Assembly: GCA_963807305.1 (NCBI GenBank)
Contig: CAWEBN010000001.1
Span: 62,001-126,000 of the forward strand
Origin: JAOPZW01 sp963807305
Lineage (GTDB): Bacteria > Actinomycetota > Thermoleophilia > Solirubrobacterales > Solirubrobacteraceae
DNA length: 64,000 nt
Direction of reading: 5' to 3'
In this document: in pieces, positions 41,386 to 49,634 of the stretch
Numbering within the stretch: the first letter of the stretch is position 1
Layout: the number at the start of each line of letters is the position of its first letter
The notes under the pieces: generated by a model
Told to the model about the DNA's origin: nothing
The model's database searches: none
The model's input: only the letters and a program-made list of their open reading frames with translations
Position numbers and translations under genes: made by a program

Positions 41386-43219
41386 TCAGGTTCCCTGTCG
41401 AAGGACGCGCCGGAGGTACTCCCGGCGGTCGAGCGGGTCGTCGTCGGTGCGCTCGCGTGTCGGGATCGTGCCCCGGACGGGCTCGTAGTGTTCGAAGGCC
41501 GACTCGAGCACCCCCTCGCCGCGCGTCAGGGACGGCAGCTGTCGGGTCAGCTCGTGCACACGTGCCGCGGGGATCTCGCCCTCCAGCACGGTCGCCGCCC
41601 CGCGGCGATCGGTGCGCAGGGGGATGGCGCGCAGCGCGGCGAGCGCGGCCGCCGTCGCGCCGAGCGTGTCGGGCGGGAGCTCGAGCGCGAAGCGGTGCAC
41701 CGGCTCGCAGACGGTGGTCCCGGCCTGTTCGAGCGCGGTCATCGCCACGAGCGGGGTGAGCTGGCGGAAGTCGCGCGCCGTGCTCGACATGCTCTTGTCG
41801 AAGGTGGCGTGTGAGTGGCTCTGCCGGGCCGCGTAGCCCGAATGGGTCATGGCCACCGCGCAGTCGGTCACCTCCCAGCCGTGGAGGCCCTGGCGCAGCG
41901 CCTCGCGCAGGCTGACCTCGACCCCGCTCGATGCAGATCGTCGTCGTCTCGCGGAAGCTCACGGCGATCCCGTACTCGTCGGCGAGCGTCGCCTCGATGA
42001 CCTCCTTCTGCACCTCGCCGTACAGGCAGAGCGAGAGCTCGCCGCGCAGCGCGTCCTGGCGCAGGCCGATGAGCGGGTCCTGCTCGACGAGCTGAGTGAG
42101 CGCGACGTGGAGTGACCCCCGGTCGGCCGCGCGGTCGGGCACGACGACGGTCTCGAGCGTCGGCGGCGCGAAGGCCGCCGGCCCGGTTGGCCTGGGCGGT
42201 GGCCGGCCGATCGCGTCGCCGATGCTGACGCTCTCCAGCCCGCGCAGCCGCCCGATCTGCCCCGCGCCGACCGACGCGCGCGCGACGGCCCCGCCGCGAT
42301 CGAAGACGCTGATGGCGGTCACCTTCGTGGCGTCGTCGCCGGCGAGACACAGCCGCTCGCGCGTGCGCAGCGTGCCGGAGAACATCCGCACGTAGGCGAG
42401 TTTCTCGCCGGCCGGCCCGCGCTCGATCTTGAACACGGTGCCCGACAGCGGTCCGTCGACGTCGTCCTCGGCGGCCGGCAGCAACTCGTGGATGCCGGCA
42501 GCGAGGGCGTCGACACCGGCGCCCGTAATGGCCGAGCCGAAGTACACGGGATGGATCCGCGCCCGCCGGGTCTGCGCGGCGAGCGCGCGGCGCAGGTCCT
42601 CGTAGGCGACGGACGCCTCGTCGTTGACGTAGGCGGCCAGCAGCGCCTCGTCGTGGTCGGCGAGCACCTCGGCGAGCCTCGCGGTGAAGGCGCGGTCGGC
42701 CGCGGCGTGCGGCGCGAAGCGAGCGGCGCGGGTCCCGAGGGCATCGACCGACCCCATCGCGACGATCGCCGGCGACAGCTTCTCGGCGACGGCGCGCAGG
42801 GTGCGCTCGTCCTGCGCGCCCGCGCGATCGATCTTGTTGACGAACAGCAGAGTGGGGATCCGGAGGCGCTGCAGCGTGCGCATGAGCACGCGGGTCTGCG
42901 CCTGCACTCCCTCCACGGCCGAGACGACCAGCACGGCGCCGTCGAGCACGGCCAGCGCCCGCTCCACCTCGGCGATGAAGTCCGGGTGGCCGGGCGTGTC
43001 GATCAGGTTGACCGTGACGTCGTCGATCGCGAACGAGACGACGGCGGCCCTGATCGTGATGCCGCGCCGGCGCTCGAGCGCTAGGGAGTCTGTCTGCGTG
43101 TTTCCGTCGTCGACGCTGCCGGGCTCATCGACGATGCCCGCGGCGTAGAGCAGCCGCTCGGTCAGGCTCGTCTTTCCCGCGTCGACGTGGGCCAGGATGC
43201 CCAAATTCAGCGTTTGCAC
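41386..43219 (-). pseudogene. TetM/OtrA-type ribosomal protection GTPase (EF-G family), internally deleted
   Basis: The first ~430 residues are an EF-G-like GTPase with GILAHVDAGKTSLTERLL, DTPGHPDFIAEVERAL and FVNKIDRAGAQ, and domain II/III sequence. At about 41922-41930 the reading frame breaks right after ETTTICIER. The next frame resumes with SLREALRQGLHGWEVTDCAV and runs to the stop at 41386 with a normal domain V. Compared with TetM, ~50 residues of domain IV (including the NPFW-type segment) are missing, and the frame is shifted. The gene therefore cannot make a working ribosomal protection factor as written. GTG 43219 is the start. Confidence 0.8.
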
Positions 43220-43450
43220 CGATGCTCATGTCCTCGAAGTGGGTGGGAACGGGCTTCTGGGTCGACATGAGCGTCTGGCGCATGCTGGGCTCCTTCGGGT
43301 CGGTCGGATTCCGGTCTATCGCGCACCGTAGCGCGGCGACCTGCCGGGTCAAAAGGGGGCTGCCCGTACCTCCTGCACCCCGGTGCAGTACCGGGGAGTC
43401 CACGAGCCTGCACGCTGCCGGGTGGGCGGCGGGTCCGCGACCGTGGGGGC

Positions 43451-44704
43451 ATGACGACGATCACGTCGCGCGCCGCCCGCGCCGAGCGCCCTCTCCTGCT
43501 CGCCGGCCTCGCGCTCGTCACCGCGCATCTGCTCGACCTGGCGCTGTCGGGGCCCGACACGTCGGCGCTGGGCGTCGCGGTGATCGTCGCCCTCGCCGCG
43601 GCGTGGGCGCTCGCCCAGCCGCACGTCACCCGCCCGACGCGGCTCGTGCTGGGCGTCGTGGTAGGACTGGTCGCCGTCGGCTTTGGCGTCGTCTCCCACG
43701 GCTTGCATGTCGTCAACTCGGGCCCCGACTGGCGCGATGTCACCGGCATCGGCTACATCGCCGGCGGGCTCCTGCTCGTCGCCGCCGGCATCGCCGCCAC
43801 CGCGGCGCCCCGCCGCGCGCCCCGGCGAAGCGGGCTCGGCTGGCGCGGTGCCCACGCGGTCGGATGGGTCGCCGGCGCAGCGGTCGTCGCCGCGGTCGGC
43901 GTGCTGCCCTTCGCGTTCGCCAATATGACGGTGCACGCTCCGCGCTGGGCGATCCACGAGGCCGCCGTCGGGATCCCGCACGACGAGATCCGCATCACGA
44001 TGCGCGACGGCCGCCGGCTCTCGGCGTGGTACGTCCCGTCGCGCAACGGCGCGGCGGTCCTGCTCAGCCATGGCTCCGGTGGGAGCCGCGGACGCGTCCC
44101 CGCCCACGTGCGGATGCTCGCCCGCCACGGCTACGGCGTGCTGGCGCTTGACAACCCGGGCAACGGCGAGAGCGACGGGCACTCCAACGGCCTCGGCGAC
44201 AACGCCCAGCCGGCCATCGCCGCGGGCCTCGACTACCTCGAGCATCGGCCCGACGTGAACCCCGAGCGCATCGCCGGCTTCGGCCTCTCGCTCGGCGGCG
44301 AGGTGCTGCTCGACGCGGCCGCCCACGACGGCCGGCTGGCCGCCGTCGTCTCCGACGGCGCCGCCCGGCCCGTCGACGGCGACGACGCCAGTCCGAAGGG
44401 GACGCTTGAGGGCGCGCTCGGCTGGCTCACGATGCGCTCGGTGCGCGCCGTCTCGGGCATGAAGACCTCGGCGTCGCTGATCCCGATGATGCCCCGGATC
44501 GCGCCGCGTCCCGTCCTCCTGGTCGCCGGCGGCGGCTTCCCCGACGAGATCCCGGCCTCCCGCCTGTATCGCGACGCGGGCGGCGCCACCGTCCAGCTCT
44601 GGGAGCTGCCCGACACCGGCCACACCGCGGGGCTGCGCAAGCACCCGGCTGCCTACGAGCGGCGGACAGTCGGCTTCCTGGACCGGGCGCTGGGCGTGGG
44701 CTAA
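43451..44704 (+). CDS. membrane-anchored alpha/beta hydrolase
   Basis: A 417-residue protein. About four membrane helices occupy residues ~15-160 (for example LGVVVGLVAVGFGVVSHGLHV, AVGWVAGAAVVAAVGVLPFAF). The rest is an alpha/beta-hydrolase domain with AAVLLSHGSGGSRGRVPAHV (oxyanion side), nucleophile elbow GFGLSLGGEVLLD and late His in LPDTGHTAGL. It likely cleaves an ester or peptide outside or at the membrane. Immediately after its stop comes a 118-bp inverted-repeat element. No close named family. Confidence 0.8.
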   Translation: MTTITSRAARAERPLLLAGLALVTAHLLDLALSGPDTSALGVAVIVALAAAWALAQPHVTRPTRLVLGVVVGLVAVGFGVVSHGLHVVNSGPDWRDVTGIGYIAGGLLLVAAGIAATAAPRRAPRRSGLGWRGAHAVGWVAGAAVVAAVGVLPFAFANMTVHAPRWAIHEAAVGIPHDEIRITMRDGRRLSAWYVPSRNGAAVLLSHGSGGSRGRVPAHVRMLARHGYGVLALDNPGNGESDGHSNGLGDNAQPAIAAGLDYLEHRPDVNPERIAGFGLSLGGEVLLDAAAHDGRLAAVVSDGAARPVDGDDASPKGTLEGALGWLTMRSVRAVSGMKTSASLIPMMPRIAPRPVLLVAGGGFPDEIPASRLYRDAGGATVQLWELPDTGHTAGLRKHPAAYERRTVGFLDRALGVG

Positions 44705-44710
44705 GGGGTT

Positions 44711-44828
44711 CTCGCGAACAGCATCATCGAGGAAGGGAGGCGGCGACGGTCGGTGCGCCTGCGGGTTCTGTTACCCGCGGGCGCCCCGGCCACCGCCATC
44801 TCCTCTCCCTCGATGATGCTGTTTCGCG
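44711..44828. repeat. 118-bp element with 16-bp perfect terminal inverted repeats
   Basis: AACAGCATCATCGAGG (44717-44732) and its exact complement (44808-44823) flank a GC-rich centre with a second hairpin (GCGGGT-TCTGTT-ACCCGC, 44761-44778). Similarity extends a few bases outward (CGCGAA / TTTCGCG). It fills the space between convergent genes, so it may be a bidirectional terminator or a miniature repeat element. Confidence 0.55.
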
Positions 44829-44855
44829 CCGCGAGGCGCCACAGACGCCTGCGGA

Positions 44856-45416
44856 CTACCCCCGCGCAGCAGCAACAACAGCAGCCGCCGCCGCCGCCGC
44901 CGGGCAGCGGCCGTCGGGGCGCCCACATGCCTGCAGGTCGCACAGCCGGCAGATCCAGCGCGTGGAGTCGCCCGCGTCACGCGCGAGCTTGCGGCGCACC
45001 GCGCTCTCGAGCACGCGTGCGGTCAGGCGCTCGAGGTCGTCGCGTTCGGCGGGGGTGAGGTCGACCAGCGCGTCCTCGAGCACGCCGGCACGGGCGGCGG
45101 TCACCCGCCGCGCGGCGCGCCGCCCGGCCGCGGTGAGCTCGATGCTCGTCGTGCGCCCGTCCGGTCCCTTGCGCCGGCGCACCTCGCCCACGCCGGCCAG
45201 CCGGTCCACGAGCCGCACGGTGCCCGACGAGGTCAGGCCGAGGATGCGGCGCAGGCGGCCGACCGAGCAGCCGTCGGCGAAGTGCTCGAGCGCCGACAGC
45301 GCCGCGGCCGCCGTCAGGGACTGATCGGCGGCCGCGGCGACGGCGTCGGACATCTCATCGGCGACGACGAGCGACAGCGCTCCGAGGACGTTGCCGTCGC
45401 GGCGCAGCGCGGCCAT
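44856..45416 (-). CDS. MarR family transcriptional regulator with Cys-rich C-terminus
   Basis: A 186-residue winged-helix protein: LTAAAALSALEHFADG, recognition region VGRLRRILGLTSSGTVRLVDRL and wing VRRRKGPDGRTTSIELTAAG. After the dimer helices there is an unusual tail with four cysteines (WICRLCDLQACGRPDGRC) and then an alanine run encoded by a GCN microsatellite. The cysteines could bind Zn or Fe-S, or sense oxidants. It lies 4 bp behind the DUF3224 gene, and a strong palindrome precedes that gene, so autoregulation is likely. Confidence 0.82.
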   Translation of the reverse strand: MAALRRDGNVLGALSLVVADEMSDAVAAAADQSLTAAAALSALEHFADGCSVGRLRRILGLTSSGTVRLVDRLAGVGEVRRRKGPDGRTTSIELTAAGRRAARRVTAARAGVLEDALVDLTPAERDDLERLTARVLESAVRRKLARDAGDSTRWICRLCDLQACGRPDGRCPAAAAAAAVVAAARG

Positions 45417-45420
45417 CGGG

Positions 45421-45819
45421 CTACTCGAAGTCGTAATCGAGCTCGACCGAGGCCGTCGAACCGAGCGGCGCGGCGAACGCACCGCTGCCCGTGATGCCGG
45501 CCAGCTCCTCGGTGCCCGAGCGCTCGACGACGGCGAGGCTGCCCTTGGCCTCGGTGCCGTCGAAGCTGCCGTGCGTGTGCATCACGAAGCTGCCCGAGCG
45601 CCCGCCGAGGCGACCCACGAAGCGCTGCAACCCGACGAAGTCGGCCGTCTTGTCCTCCCGGTAACACATCAGCCACTCGACCGACCCGGCACCCTCGAGG
45701 TCTCCGGTGAAGCCCTGGCCGACGCTTGCGCGCGTCAGCTTGGCATCGCCGTCGAGCTCTTCATAGGTGCTCTCGTCCCAGGACTGGACCTCGAACTCTG
45801 CCTGTGCATGTGTGCTCAT
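45421..45819 (-). CDS. DUF3224 family protein
   Basis: A 132-residue small beta-barrel protein of the DUF3224 family (lipocalin-like fold, function unknown). Typical stretches are FEVQSWDE, GQGFTGDLEGAGSVEWLMCYRED, GLQRFVGRLGGRSGSFVMHTHG and the C-terminal TGSGAFAAPLGSTASVELDYDF. It is co-transcribed with the MarR gene behind it, which often marks a ligand- or stress-induced pair. The ATG at 45819 follows a 25-bp palindrome by 15 bp. Confidence 0.88.
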   Translation of the reverse strand: MSTHAQAEFEVQSWDESTYEELDGDAKLTRASVGQGFTGDLEGAGSVEWLMCYREDKTADFVGLQRFVGRLGGRSGSFVMHTHGSFDGTEAKGSLAVVERSGTEELAGITGSGAFAAPLGSTASVELDYDFE

Positions 45820-45834
45820 GACCCAGGCCTACCC

Positions 45835-45859
45835 AATGATGTGTGCGGCACACACCATT
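45835..45859. promoter_or_regulatory. 25-bp near-perfect palindrome, candidate MarR operator
   Basis: AATGATGTGTG-CGG-CACACACCATT has 10 of 11 pairs matched. It lies between the DUF3224-marR unit and the divergent L,D-transpeptidase gene, the usual place for a MarR autoregulatory site. Confidence 0.6.
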
Positions 45860-45889
45860 TGTACGGCGACGCACGTCGGCCCCGCGCCC

Positions 45890-45895
45890 TAGCAT
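45890..45895 (+). promoter_or_regulatory. -10 box TAGCAT of the L,D-transpeptidase gene
   Basis: TAGCAT ends seven bases before the GTG at 45903 with no Shine-Dalgarno, supporting that start and leaderless initiation. Confidence 0.45.
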
Positions 45896-45902
45896 CGCGC
45901 GG

Positions 45903-46529
45903 GTGATCGCCGCGCCTCCGGACCTGCCCTTGACCATGATCCTCAAGGTCCGTCCGGGGCACGTCGTGCGCATGCACGCGCGACCCGGCGGCCGGCTGCT
46001 CTTCCGCGTGCTGCCCAAGACGATCTACGGGCGCCGGCTGATCCTCTCGGTCACCCAGCGCCGCGGCGCGTGGGCGGCCGTGCCGACCTTCCTCGTGCCC
46101 AACGGCCACCGCGCGTGGGTCCGCGTCTCGCGCCGCACCTTCGTCGTGCGCCGCTCGCGCTGGCGGCTCAGCGCCGACCTCAGCGCGCGCACGGTGACGG
46201 TCCTCCACGGCGCTCAGCGCGTGCGCACGCTGCGGGTGGCGATCGGCACGCCCGCGACGCCGACGCCGACCGGGACCTATGCCATCACCGACAAGCTCGG
46301 CGGGCGCGCGTTCGGCCGCTCCTACGGGTGCTGCATCCTCGCGCTCTCCGGCCACCAGCCGAAGGTCCGCACCGGGGCGATCGACGGGCGCCTGGCCATC
46401 CACGGGACCGACCGCCCGGACCTGGTCGGGCAGCGCGTCTCGCAGGGCTGCCTGCGGGCCGCCGACCGCGACGTGCGCTGGCTCATGCGCACCGTTCCGG
46501 TCGGCACCCAGGTCACGGTCCGGCGATGA
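45903..46529 (+). CDS. L,D-transpeptidase (YkuD family)
   Basis: A 208-residue protein whose second half is a YkuD catalytic domain: RTLRVAIGTPATPTPTG, AIHGTDRPDLVGQRVSQGC with catalytic His and Ser-x-Gly-Cys, and a C-terminal GTQVTVRR. It would make 3-3 crosslinks in peptidoglycan or attach proteins to it. The N-terminal half is a small beta-rich domain. No signal peptide or anchor is visible from GTG 45903 or from the earlier GTG 45843, which is odd for a cell-wall enzyme. The start follows a TAGCAT box by seven bases. Confidence 0.85.
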   Translation: MIAAPPDLPLTMILKVRPGHVVRMHARPGGRLLFRVLPKTIYGRRLILSVTQRRGAWAAVPTFLVPNGHRAWVRVSRRTFVVRRSRWRLSADLSARTVTVLHGAQRVRTLRVAIGTPATPTPTGTYAITDKLGGRAFGRSYGCCILALSGHQPKVRTGAIDGRLAIHGTDRPDLVGQRVSQGCLRAADRDVRWLMRTVPVGTQVTVRR

Positions 46530-47073
46530 GCTCGTCCGTGCTGAGCACCTGCGCGAACTCCTCGTGCAGGTTGGCCGCGGTGACGCGCGCCAGCGTGTCG
46601 GCGTCGATGCGCCCGCCGCCGATCGGGTCGGGCAGGTCGAAGGTGTGGGTGGCGTCGAGCGCGAAGGCGACGTCGAAACCCAGGTTGCCGCCCATGCGCG
46701 CGGTCGTCTCGCAGCACATGTTGGTCTGGATGCCGGCGACCACGATCGCGCCGATGCCGCGCTCGCGCAGCCACGGCTCGAGCGCGGGCTCTCCGATGAA
46801 GGCCGAATTGACCTTCTTGGTCACGAGCAGGTCCGGCTCGCCCGAGATCACCTCCTGGAAGGCGTTGCCCGGTTCGGACGGGTGCAGGCCCCAGCCGGTC
46901 TCCGCCGAGTCGTGGCGCACGAAGACGATCGTGCCGCCGCGCGCGCGCCAGTGGGCGAGCAGGCGGCCGACGTTGGCCTCGCAGTCGGGGTTGTTGCGCG
47001 TGCCCCACGCCGGGTCGTGGAAGGCCTGCTGGACGTCGACGAGCACGAGCGCGGCGCGGTCGGGAGAGAACAT
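46513..47073 (-). CDS. isochorismatase-family cysteine hydrolase
   Basis: A 186-residue hydrolase with the Asp-Lys-Cys triad of the family: VLVDVQQAFHDP (Asp), VTKKVNSAF (Lys) and GIQTNMCCETTARMGGNLGF (Cys). Members hydrolyse nicotinamide, N-carbamoyl compounds or isochorismate; the substrate is not clear here. The ATG at 47073 is six bases after TACAGT on the minus strand, so it is probably leaderless. It diverges from ligD. It overlaps the 3' end of the transpeptidase gene by 17 nt. Confidence 0.88.
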   Translation of the reverse strand: MFSPDRAALVLVDVQQAFHDPAWGTRNNPDCEANVGRLLAHWRARGGTIVFVRHDSAETGWGLHPSEPGNAFQEVISGEPDLLVTKKVNSAFIGEPALEPWLRERGIGAIVVAGIQTNMCCETTARMGGNLGFDVAFALDATHTFDLPDPIGGGRIDADTLARVTAANLHEEFAQVLSTDELIAGP

Positions 47074-47079
47074 GGGTGG

Positions 47080-47089
47080 ACTGTATGCT
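47080..47089. promoter_or_regulatory. overlapping divergent -10 boxes of isochorismatase gene and ligD
   Basis: TACAGT (minus, 47085-47080) serves the ATG at 47073. TATGCT (plus, 47084-47089) lies 11 bp before the ligD GTG at 47101. The two share bases, so the divergent promoters may compete. Confidence 0.4.
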
Positions 47090-47100
47090 CGGGCTCTCTC

Positions 47101-49425
47101 GTGAGCGGCAAGCTCGAGACGTATCGGTCCAAGCGCTCGGCGCAGAAGACGCCCGAGCCGATGGGGGAGGAGGCGCCGAGCCCGGACGGCCGCCGCTTCG
47201 TCGTCCAGGAGCATCACGCCACCCGCCTGCACTGGGACCTGCGCCTGGAGCACGACGGCGTCCTCGTCTCCTTCGCGATCCCCAACGGGCTGCCCGATGC
47301 GCCCAAGGACAACCGCCTCGCGGTGCACACCGAGGACCATCCCCTCGAGTACCTCGAGTTCGAGGGCGAGATCCCCAAGGGCCAGTACGGCGCGGGGAGC
47401 ATGCGTGTCTGGGACCGGGGCACCTACGACGTCCTCAAGTGGGAGCCGCGCAAGATCGAGGTGCTCCTGCACGGCGAGCGTGTGCAGGGGCGCTACGCGC
47501 TCTTTCCCATCGACAAGGACGAGAACCCGAAGAACTGGATGATCCACCGCATGGACCCGCCCGCCGACGCGGCGGCGGGCGCACCCATGCCCGAGAAGAT
47601 CGTCCCGATGATGGCGCGCACCGGCACGCTGCCGCGCGACGACGAGCATTGGGCCTTCGAGGTCAAGTGGGACGGCGTGCGCGCGGTCTGCCACTCCGAG
47701 CCCGGGCGCATGCGCCTGCACTCGCGCAACCTGCTCGACATCACCCCGCGCTATCCCGAGGTCGGCCGCCTCAACCGCGCGCTCAGCCACCACCGCGCGG
47801 TACTCGACGGCGAGATCGTGGCCCTCGACGCCGAGGGGCGGCCGAGCTTCGGCGCGCTGCAGCGGCGCATGCATGTCGGCTCGGAGTCCGCCGTGCGGCG
47901 GCTGGCCAAGGAGACGCCGGTCACCTACGTCATCTTCGACCTGCTGTGGCTCGACGGCCACTCGCTCATGGAGCTGCCCTACACCGAGCGCCGCGCGCGC
48001 CTGGCCGATCTCGGGCTCGGCGACGGCGGGCGTTGGCGCGTGCCCGACTACGTGGTCGGCCACGGCGCGCAGCTGCTGGAGGCCACGGAGCAGCAGGGCC
48101 TCGAGGGCGTCATCGCCAAGCGCCTGGACTCCACCTACCATCCCGGGCAGCGCACGCCGTCGTGGCTGAAGATCAAGAACACGTCGCGTCAGGAGGTGGT
48201 GGTCGGCGGCTGGGTCCCCGGCGACGGCAAGCGCCGCGAGCGCATCGGCGCGCTGCTCGTGGGCGTGCGCGAGGACGACGGCTCGCTGCGCCATGTCGGG
48301 CGCGTCGGCACGGGCTTCACCGAGGCCGAGCTCGATCGCCTGGCCGAGATGCTGCGCCCCCTCGAGCGCGAGGACTCGCCCTTCGCGCCGGGCGGCCCCA
48401 AGATCCCGCGCGGCGCCGTGTTCGCCGATCCGGAGCTGGTGGCCGAGGTCGAGTTCCGGGAGTGGACCGACGGCGGCCAGCTGCGCGCGCCCTCCTACAA
48501 GGGCCTGCGCGACGACAAGCCGGCGGAGCTCGTCGTGCGCGAGGAGGCCAACGCGATCCTGGCCGAGGTCGGCGGGCGCCAGGTGAAGCTCTCGAACCTC
48601 GACAAGATCCTCTATCCCGAGGCCGGCTTCGCCAAGCGCGACGTCATCGACTATTTCGCGCGCATCGCCCCGGCCGTCCTGCCGCACGTCAAGGGCCGCG
48701 CGCTGACGCTCAAGCGCTACCCCAACGGCGTCGACGCCCAGTTCTTCTACGAGAAGAACGCGCCATCGCACCGTCCCGACTGGGTTCAGACCGCGCGCGT
48801 GGGGTCGATCGACTACGTCCTGGCCGAGGACGAGCCCACGCTCGTGTGGCTGGCCAACCTCGCCGATCTCGAGCTGCACACCTCGCTGGCGCTGGCCGAC
48901 GACCCCGAGCGCCCGACGCTCGTTGCCTTCGATCTCGATCCCGGCCCACCGGCGACGATCGTCGAGTGCTGCCGCGTCGCGGAGCTGCTGCGCGGCATGT
49001 TCGAGGGCCTCGGTCTCGAGTGCTTCGCCAAGACGTCGGGCTCGAAGGGCATGCAGGTCTACCTCCCGGTCAACGGGGCAGCGACCTTCGCGCAGACCAA
49101 GGCCTTCTCCAAGGCCGTGGCCGAGCTGCTCGCGCGCGAGGAGCCGGGGCTCGTCGTGGCGCGCCAGACCAAGTCCGCGCGCGCGGGCAAGGTGCTCGTC
49201 GACTGGGGCCAGAACGATGTCAACAAGACGACGATCAACGTCTACTCGCTGCGCGCGATGGGCCGCCCGACGGTGTCCACGCCGGTCACCTGGGACGAGG
49301 TGCGCGCGGCGCAGGCGCCCGAGGACCTCACCTTCGAGGCCGCCGACGTGCTGCGCCGTGTCGATGAGCACGGCGACCACTTCGCGCCGGTGCTGACCCT
49401 TGTCCAGCGCCTCCCCGGGGCGTAG
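47101..49425 (+). CDS. ligD: multifunctional ATP-dependent DNA ligase LigD (PE-LIG-POL order)
   Basis: A 774-residue end-joining enzyme. Residues ~30-155 are the 3'-phosphoesterase domain (FVVQEHHATRLHWDLRLEHDG). Residues ~185-480 form the ligase with adenylation motif EVKWDGVRAV and DGEIVALDAEGRPSF, EGVIAKRLDSTY. From ~495 comes the primase/polymerase domain (ILYPEAGFAKRDVIDYF, LVAFDLDPGP with catalytic acids, KTSGSKGMQVYLP). This PE-LIG-POL order differs from the POL-PE-LIG of mycobacteria. It works in Ku-dependent non-homologous end joining, but no ku gene is in the window. Confidence 0.96.
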   Translation: MSGKLETYRSKRSAQKTPEPMGEEAPSPDGRRFVVQEHHATRLHWDLRLEHDGVLVSFAIPNGLPDAPKDNRLAVHTEDHPLEYLEFEGEIPKGQYGAGSMRVWDRGTYDVLKWEPRKIEVLLHGERVQGRYALFPIDKDENPKNWMIHRMDPPADAAAGAPMPEKIVPMMARTGTLPRDDEHWAFEVKWDGVRAVCHSEPGRMRLHSRNLLDITPRYPEVGRLNRALSHHRAVLDGEIVALDAEGRPSFGALQRRMHVGSESAVRRLAKETPVTYVIFDLLWLDGHSLMELPYTERRARLADLGLGDGGRWRVPDYVVGHGAQLLEATEQQGLEGVIAKRLDSTYHPGQRTPSWLKIKNTSRQEVVVGGWVPGDGKRRERIGALLVGVREDDGSLRHVGRVGTGFTEAELDRLAEMLRPLEREDSPFAPGGPKIPRGAVFADPELVAEVEFREWTDGGQLRAPSYKGLRDDKPAELVVREEANAILAEVGGRQVKLSNLDKILYPEAGFAKRDVIDYFARIAPAVLPHVKGRALTLKRYPNGVDAQFFYEKNAPSHRPDWVQTARVGSIDYVLAEDEPTLVWLANLADLELHTSLALADDPERPTLVAFDLDPGPPATIVECCRVAELLRGMFEGLGLECFAKTSGSKGMQVYLPVNGAATFAQTKAFSKAVAELLAREEPGLVVARQTKSARAGKVLVDWGQNDVNKTTINVYSLRAMGRPTVSTPVTWDEVRAAQAPEDLTFEAADVLRRVDEHGDHFAPVLTLVQRLPGA

Positions 49426-49428
49426 CTT
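49423..49428 (+). promoter_or_regulatory. -10 box TAGCTT before a small gene
   Basis: TAGCTT overlaps the ligD stop and ends seven bases before the GTG at 49436, matching the leaderless pattern elsewhere in this window. Confidence 0.4.
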
Positions 49429-49435
49429 TCGCTCC

Positions 49436-49633
49436 GTGGACCTCCTGCGCAGGCTGGCCGCCGCGATCCGCGTCTCGCCCGAGGAGCGCCAGGCCGAGTG
49501 CGCCGAGCGCTGCCTGGAGCTGCTCTACGACCCCGAGCGCGCGCCCGCAGCGCGCCTGTGCGAGCACGAGGAGGCCGCCATCGAGGCCTCCCGGCGGCGC
49601 TGGGAGCACACCCCGCCGCCGGCGTCGCGCTAG
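49436..49633 (+). CDS. small helical protein downstream of ligD
   Basis: A 65-residue, charged, helix-forming protein (LLRRLAAAIRVSPEERQAE; CAERCLELLYDPERAPAAR; EEAAIEASRRRWE) with three cysteines and no membrane segment. It starts 10 bp after ligD, with TAGCTT seven bases before the GTG and no Shine-Dalgarno. It is convergent to pcm, stop to stop with 1 bp between. No family recognised. The codon use matches its neighbours and supports a real gene. Confidence 0.5.
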   Translation: MDLLRRLAAAIRVSPEERQAECAERCLELLYDPERAPAARLCEHEEAAIEASRRRWEHTPPPASR

Positions 49634-49634
49634 C

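Noticed and set aside
43125..43403. Possible leader peptide overlapping the TetM-like start
   Set aside because: The frame runs into the GTPase gene out of phase with no stop near the start codon, so it does not look like a regulatory leader.
44866..44905. CAG/CCG trinucleotide run
   Set aside because: It is the antisense of the alanine-rich end of the MarR gene, not a separate element.
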